Notes under the pieces: model-generated
What the model saw: only the letters and a program-made list of their open reading frames with translations
Databases searched by the model: none
What the model was told of the DNA's origin: nothing
Position numbers and translations under genes: made by a program
NCBI RefSeq assembly: GCF_013408685.1
Contig: NZ_JACBZY010000001.1
Location: forward strand, 2,418,001-2,482,000
DNA length: 64,000 bases
Reading direction: 5' to 3'
DNA from: Schumannella luteola
Lineage (GTDB): Bacteria; Actinomycetota; Actinomycetes; Actinomycetales; Microbacteriaceae
In this document: positions 62,183 through 64,000 of the stretch, piece after piece
Layout of the letters: every line of letters begins with the position of its first letter
Position numbering within the stretch: the stretch's first letter is position 1

Positions 62183-63220
62183 TCACTCGGCGCGCGAGAT
62201 CCCAGGGCGCAGGGTCGCGAGCAGGCGGCGCATCGAGTCGACGCGCTCCGGCGTCAGCCGGCCGTCCTCGACGGCCTCGTCGAGTGCGCAGTCGGGGGCG
62301 TCGGCGAGGTGCGTGCAGCCGCGCGGGCACTCCTCCGCGACGGCCGCGAGGTCGCTGAAACCCCGGATGACGTTGTCGGGGTCGACGTGGCCGAGGCCGA
62401 AGGAGCGCACGCCCGGGGTGTCGATGATCCAGCCGCCGCCGGGCAGGCGCAGCGAGACCGTCGACGACGAGGTGTGCCGGCCGCGACCCGTGACCGCGTT
62501 GACGACGCCGGTCGCGCGGCCCGCGCCGGGCACGAGCTCGTTGACGAGCGTCGACTTGCCGACGCCCGAGTGGCCGACCGCGACGGTGCTGCGGTCGCGC
62601 AGCACCTCGATGAGCTCGGTGATCGGGGCCTCGCCCTTCGCGCTCGTGAACACCGGCAGGTCGAGGCCGTCGAAGTTCGCCAGGAACGGCGCCGGATCGG
62701 CGAGGTCGGTCTTGGTCACCACGAGCATCGGGCGGATGCCGGCGTCGTACGCCGCGACGAGGTAGCGGTCGACGAGGCGGGCCCGCGGCTCGGGGTTCGC
62801 GGCGGCGACCACGATCAGCAGCTGCTCGGCGTTCGCGACGACGACGCGCTCGACGGCATCGGTGTCATCGGCGCTGCGGCGCAGCAGGGTGCGGCGTGGT
62901 CGGATGCGCACGATGCGCGCCAGGGTGCCCTCATCGCCCGAGGTGTCGCCCACCACATCCACCTCGTCGCCGGTGACGATCGCGGCCTTGCGCAGCTCGC
63001 GGGCGCGCGTGCAGGTGATCTCGCGCTCCTGGTCGCCGTCTTCGTCGACCAGGACGCCGTAGCGGCCGCGGTCGACCGTGATGATGCGGCCGATCGCGGC
63101 GTCCGCGTGCTCGGGGCGGCGCTTGGTGCGCGGGCGGTTCGACTTCGGGTTCGGGCGGGCCCGGTACGACGAGTCGTCCCAGGCGTCGAGCGCGTCGTCG
63201 TCGGGCGGTAGCCAGCTCAT
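62183..63220 (-). CDS. rsgA: Ribosome small-subunit-dependent GTPase A
   Basis: This 345-residue circularly permuted GTPase acts in late 30S maturation. G4 'TKTD' (169-172) comes before G1 'GHSGVGKS' (216-223). G3 is 'DTPGVRSFG'. The C-terminal zinc site is 'ECPRGCTHLADAPDC'. An OB-fold precedes the GTPase, with a basic N-terminal tail. It starts 40 nt after aroA, probably on one transcript. Confidence 0.95.
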   Translation of the reverse strand: MSWLPPDDDALDAWDDSSYRARPNPKSNRPRTKRRPEHADAAIGRIITVDRGRYGVLVDEDGDQEREITCTRARELRKAAIVTGDEVDVVGDTSGDEGTLARIVRIRPRRTLLRRSADDTDAVERVVVANAEQLLIVVAAANPEPRARLVDRYLVAAYDAGIRPMLVVTKTDLADPAPFLANFDGLDLPVFTSAKGEAPITELIEVLRDRSTVAVGHSGVGKSTLVNELVPGAGRATGVVNAVTGRGRHTSSSTVSLRLPGGGWIIDTPGVRSFGLGHVDPDNVIRGFSDLAAVAEECPRGCTHLADAPDCALDEAVEDGRLTPERVDSMRRLLATLRPGISRAE

Positions 63221-63260
63221 CCGGCCGAGCCCGTCGTCGAGACGCCCTGCGCCGCGGGGT

Positions 63261-64000
63261 TCAGAGCAGCCCCGCCGGGTTCGGCGCCGAGGCGGCGCGC
63301 AGCCCGAGCATCCGCTCCCACAGTTCCGGGAACTGCGGCAGCGTCTTCGCGGTCGCGCCGATGTCGTCGACGGTCACGCCCGGCACGGCCAGGCCGACGA
63401 TCGCCCCGGCGGTCGCGATGCGATGGTCGTCGAAGGCACGCCAGGGGCCGGCGTGCAGCGGCTGCGCGCGGAACGCGAGCCCGTCGTCGATCTCGGTCAC
63501 CTGCCCGCCGAGGTCGGCGAACAGGGCGGCGAGAGCCGCGAGGCGGTCGGTCTCGTGGCCGCGCAGGTGAGCGATTCCGGTGATCGACGAGGCGCCGTCG
63601 GCGAAGGCCGCGAGTGCGGCGATCGAGGGCGCGAGTTCGCCGCCCTCGCTGAGATCGAGGTCGACCGCGGGGATCTGTGCGCCGCCGAGCACGCCGACGC
63701 CGCCGTCGACCGTCAGGCTGCTGCCCTCGCGGCGCACGGTCGCCCCGTAGCGCGGCAGGATCTCGGCCAGGTGGTCGCCGACCTGCGTCGTCGAGGCCGG
63801 CCAGCAGTCGATCGTCACCGTGCCGCCGGCGACGAGCGCGGCGACGAGGAACGGGGCCGCGTTCGAGAGGTCGGGCTCGATGTCGACGTCGAGCGCGCGG
63901 ATGGGCGCGTTCGGCACGATCCAGACGCCCGGCTCGGGCGAGATCACCTCGACGCCACGGGCGGCGAGCGTGGCGATCGTCATCTCGATGTGCGGCATGC
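63261..64000 (-). CDS. aroA: 3-phosphoshikimate 1-carboxyvinyltransferase (EPSP synthase), 5' part outside window
   Basis: The visible part is the C-terminal 245 residues or slightly more; the gene continues past 64000. Recognisable parts: 'DLSNAAPFLVAALVAGG', 'GGELAPSIAALAAFADG', 'ITGIAHLRGHETDRLAALA' and 'DDHRIATAGAIVGLAVPGV'. The enzyme joins shikimate-3-phosphate and PEP in aromatic amino acid synthesis. The first visible Met is internal, not the start. Confidence 0.95.
   Translation of the reverse strand, partial: MPHIEMTIATLAARGVEVISPEPGVWIVPNAPIRALDVDIEPDLSNAAPFLVAALVAGGTVTIDCWPASTTQVGDHLAEILPRYGATVRREGSSLTVDGGVGVLGGAQIPAVDLDLSEGGELAPSIAALAAFADGASSITGIAHLRGHETDRLAALAALFADLGGQVTEIDDGLAFRAQPLHAGPWRAFDDHRIATAGAIVGLAVPGVTVDDIGATAKTLPQFPELWERMLGLRAASAPNPAGLL

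Overview
The window is 64 kb of high-GC actinobacterial chromosome, most likely from the Microbacteriaceae. Evidence for this: an ssrA (tmRNA) gene with tag ANSKRTDFALAA, the linked prfB / ftsE-ftsX / smpB / ssrA genes, many GTG starts, a DUF3039 protein, a mycothiol/F420-era enzyme repertoire (LLM and F420-reductase-like proteins), a tad-type pilus locus, and an aroA-rsgA-hisN order. The species cannot be named from the sequence alone.

Layout. (1) 1-12.73 kb is the structural half of a siphovirus-type prophage, all on + except one counter-oriented cargo gene: zinc-finger-like protein, [cargo gene on -], terminase, portal, fused protease-capsid, connector, tail terminator-like protein, tail tube, gp10-like protein, short tape measure, baseplate and receptor-binding proteins. 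Its integrase, regulators and lysis genes are not in the window. (2) 12.9-23.3 kb is a cell-surface polymer region: a TagB/TagF-like glycerophosphotransferase, the TagG-TagH exporter pair and a sugar/alditol nucleotidyltransferase. It is interrupted by a defence block with a single-polypeptide Type ISP restriction-modification enzyme, a divergent XRE regulator with a strong operator palindrome between them, a small protein and an EcsC-family protein. (3) 23.7-36.5 kb is housekeeping and transport: ABC exporter, DUF3039, pncB, murI-rph-rdgB, a DtxR-type regulator with an NRAMP Mn transporter and paired operators, DedA, a secreted intradiol dioxygenase, tRNA-Leu(UAG) and an AlkA-type glycosylase. 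(4) 36.9-46.2 kb holds a tad (Flp pilus) locus split in two, tadABC and then pilin/TadE/TadE/TadG, by about 4.7 kb of unrelated genes. (5) 46.3-64 kb holds a J-domain membrane protein, two MFS exporters, prfB, ftsEX, smpB, ssrA, several oxidoreductases, a sulfurtransferase, hisN, rsgA and the 3' part of aroA.

Three patterns run across the window. First, a -10-like hexamer (TANNNT or CANNNT) lies exactly 6 nt, or 7-9 nt, before the start codon of about twenty genes. This indicates leaderless transcription, and it also exposes a 47-residue gene (40283-40426) and shows that the prophage cargo gene has its own host-type promoter. Second, two genes (dioxygenase N-terminus, SDR C-terminus) each need a one-base change in a G/C homopolymer to match their families, which suggests either sequencing errors or real frameshifts. 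Third, several long intergenic inverted repeats (14282-14342, 35434-35493, 44369-44399) are not explained by the genes around them. No CRISPR array, transposase or rRNA operon was seen.
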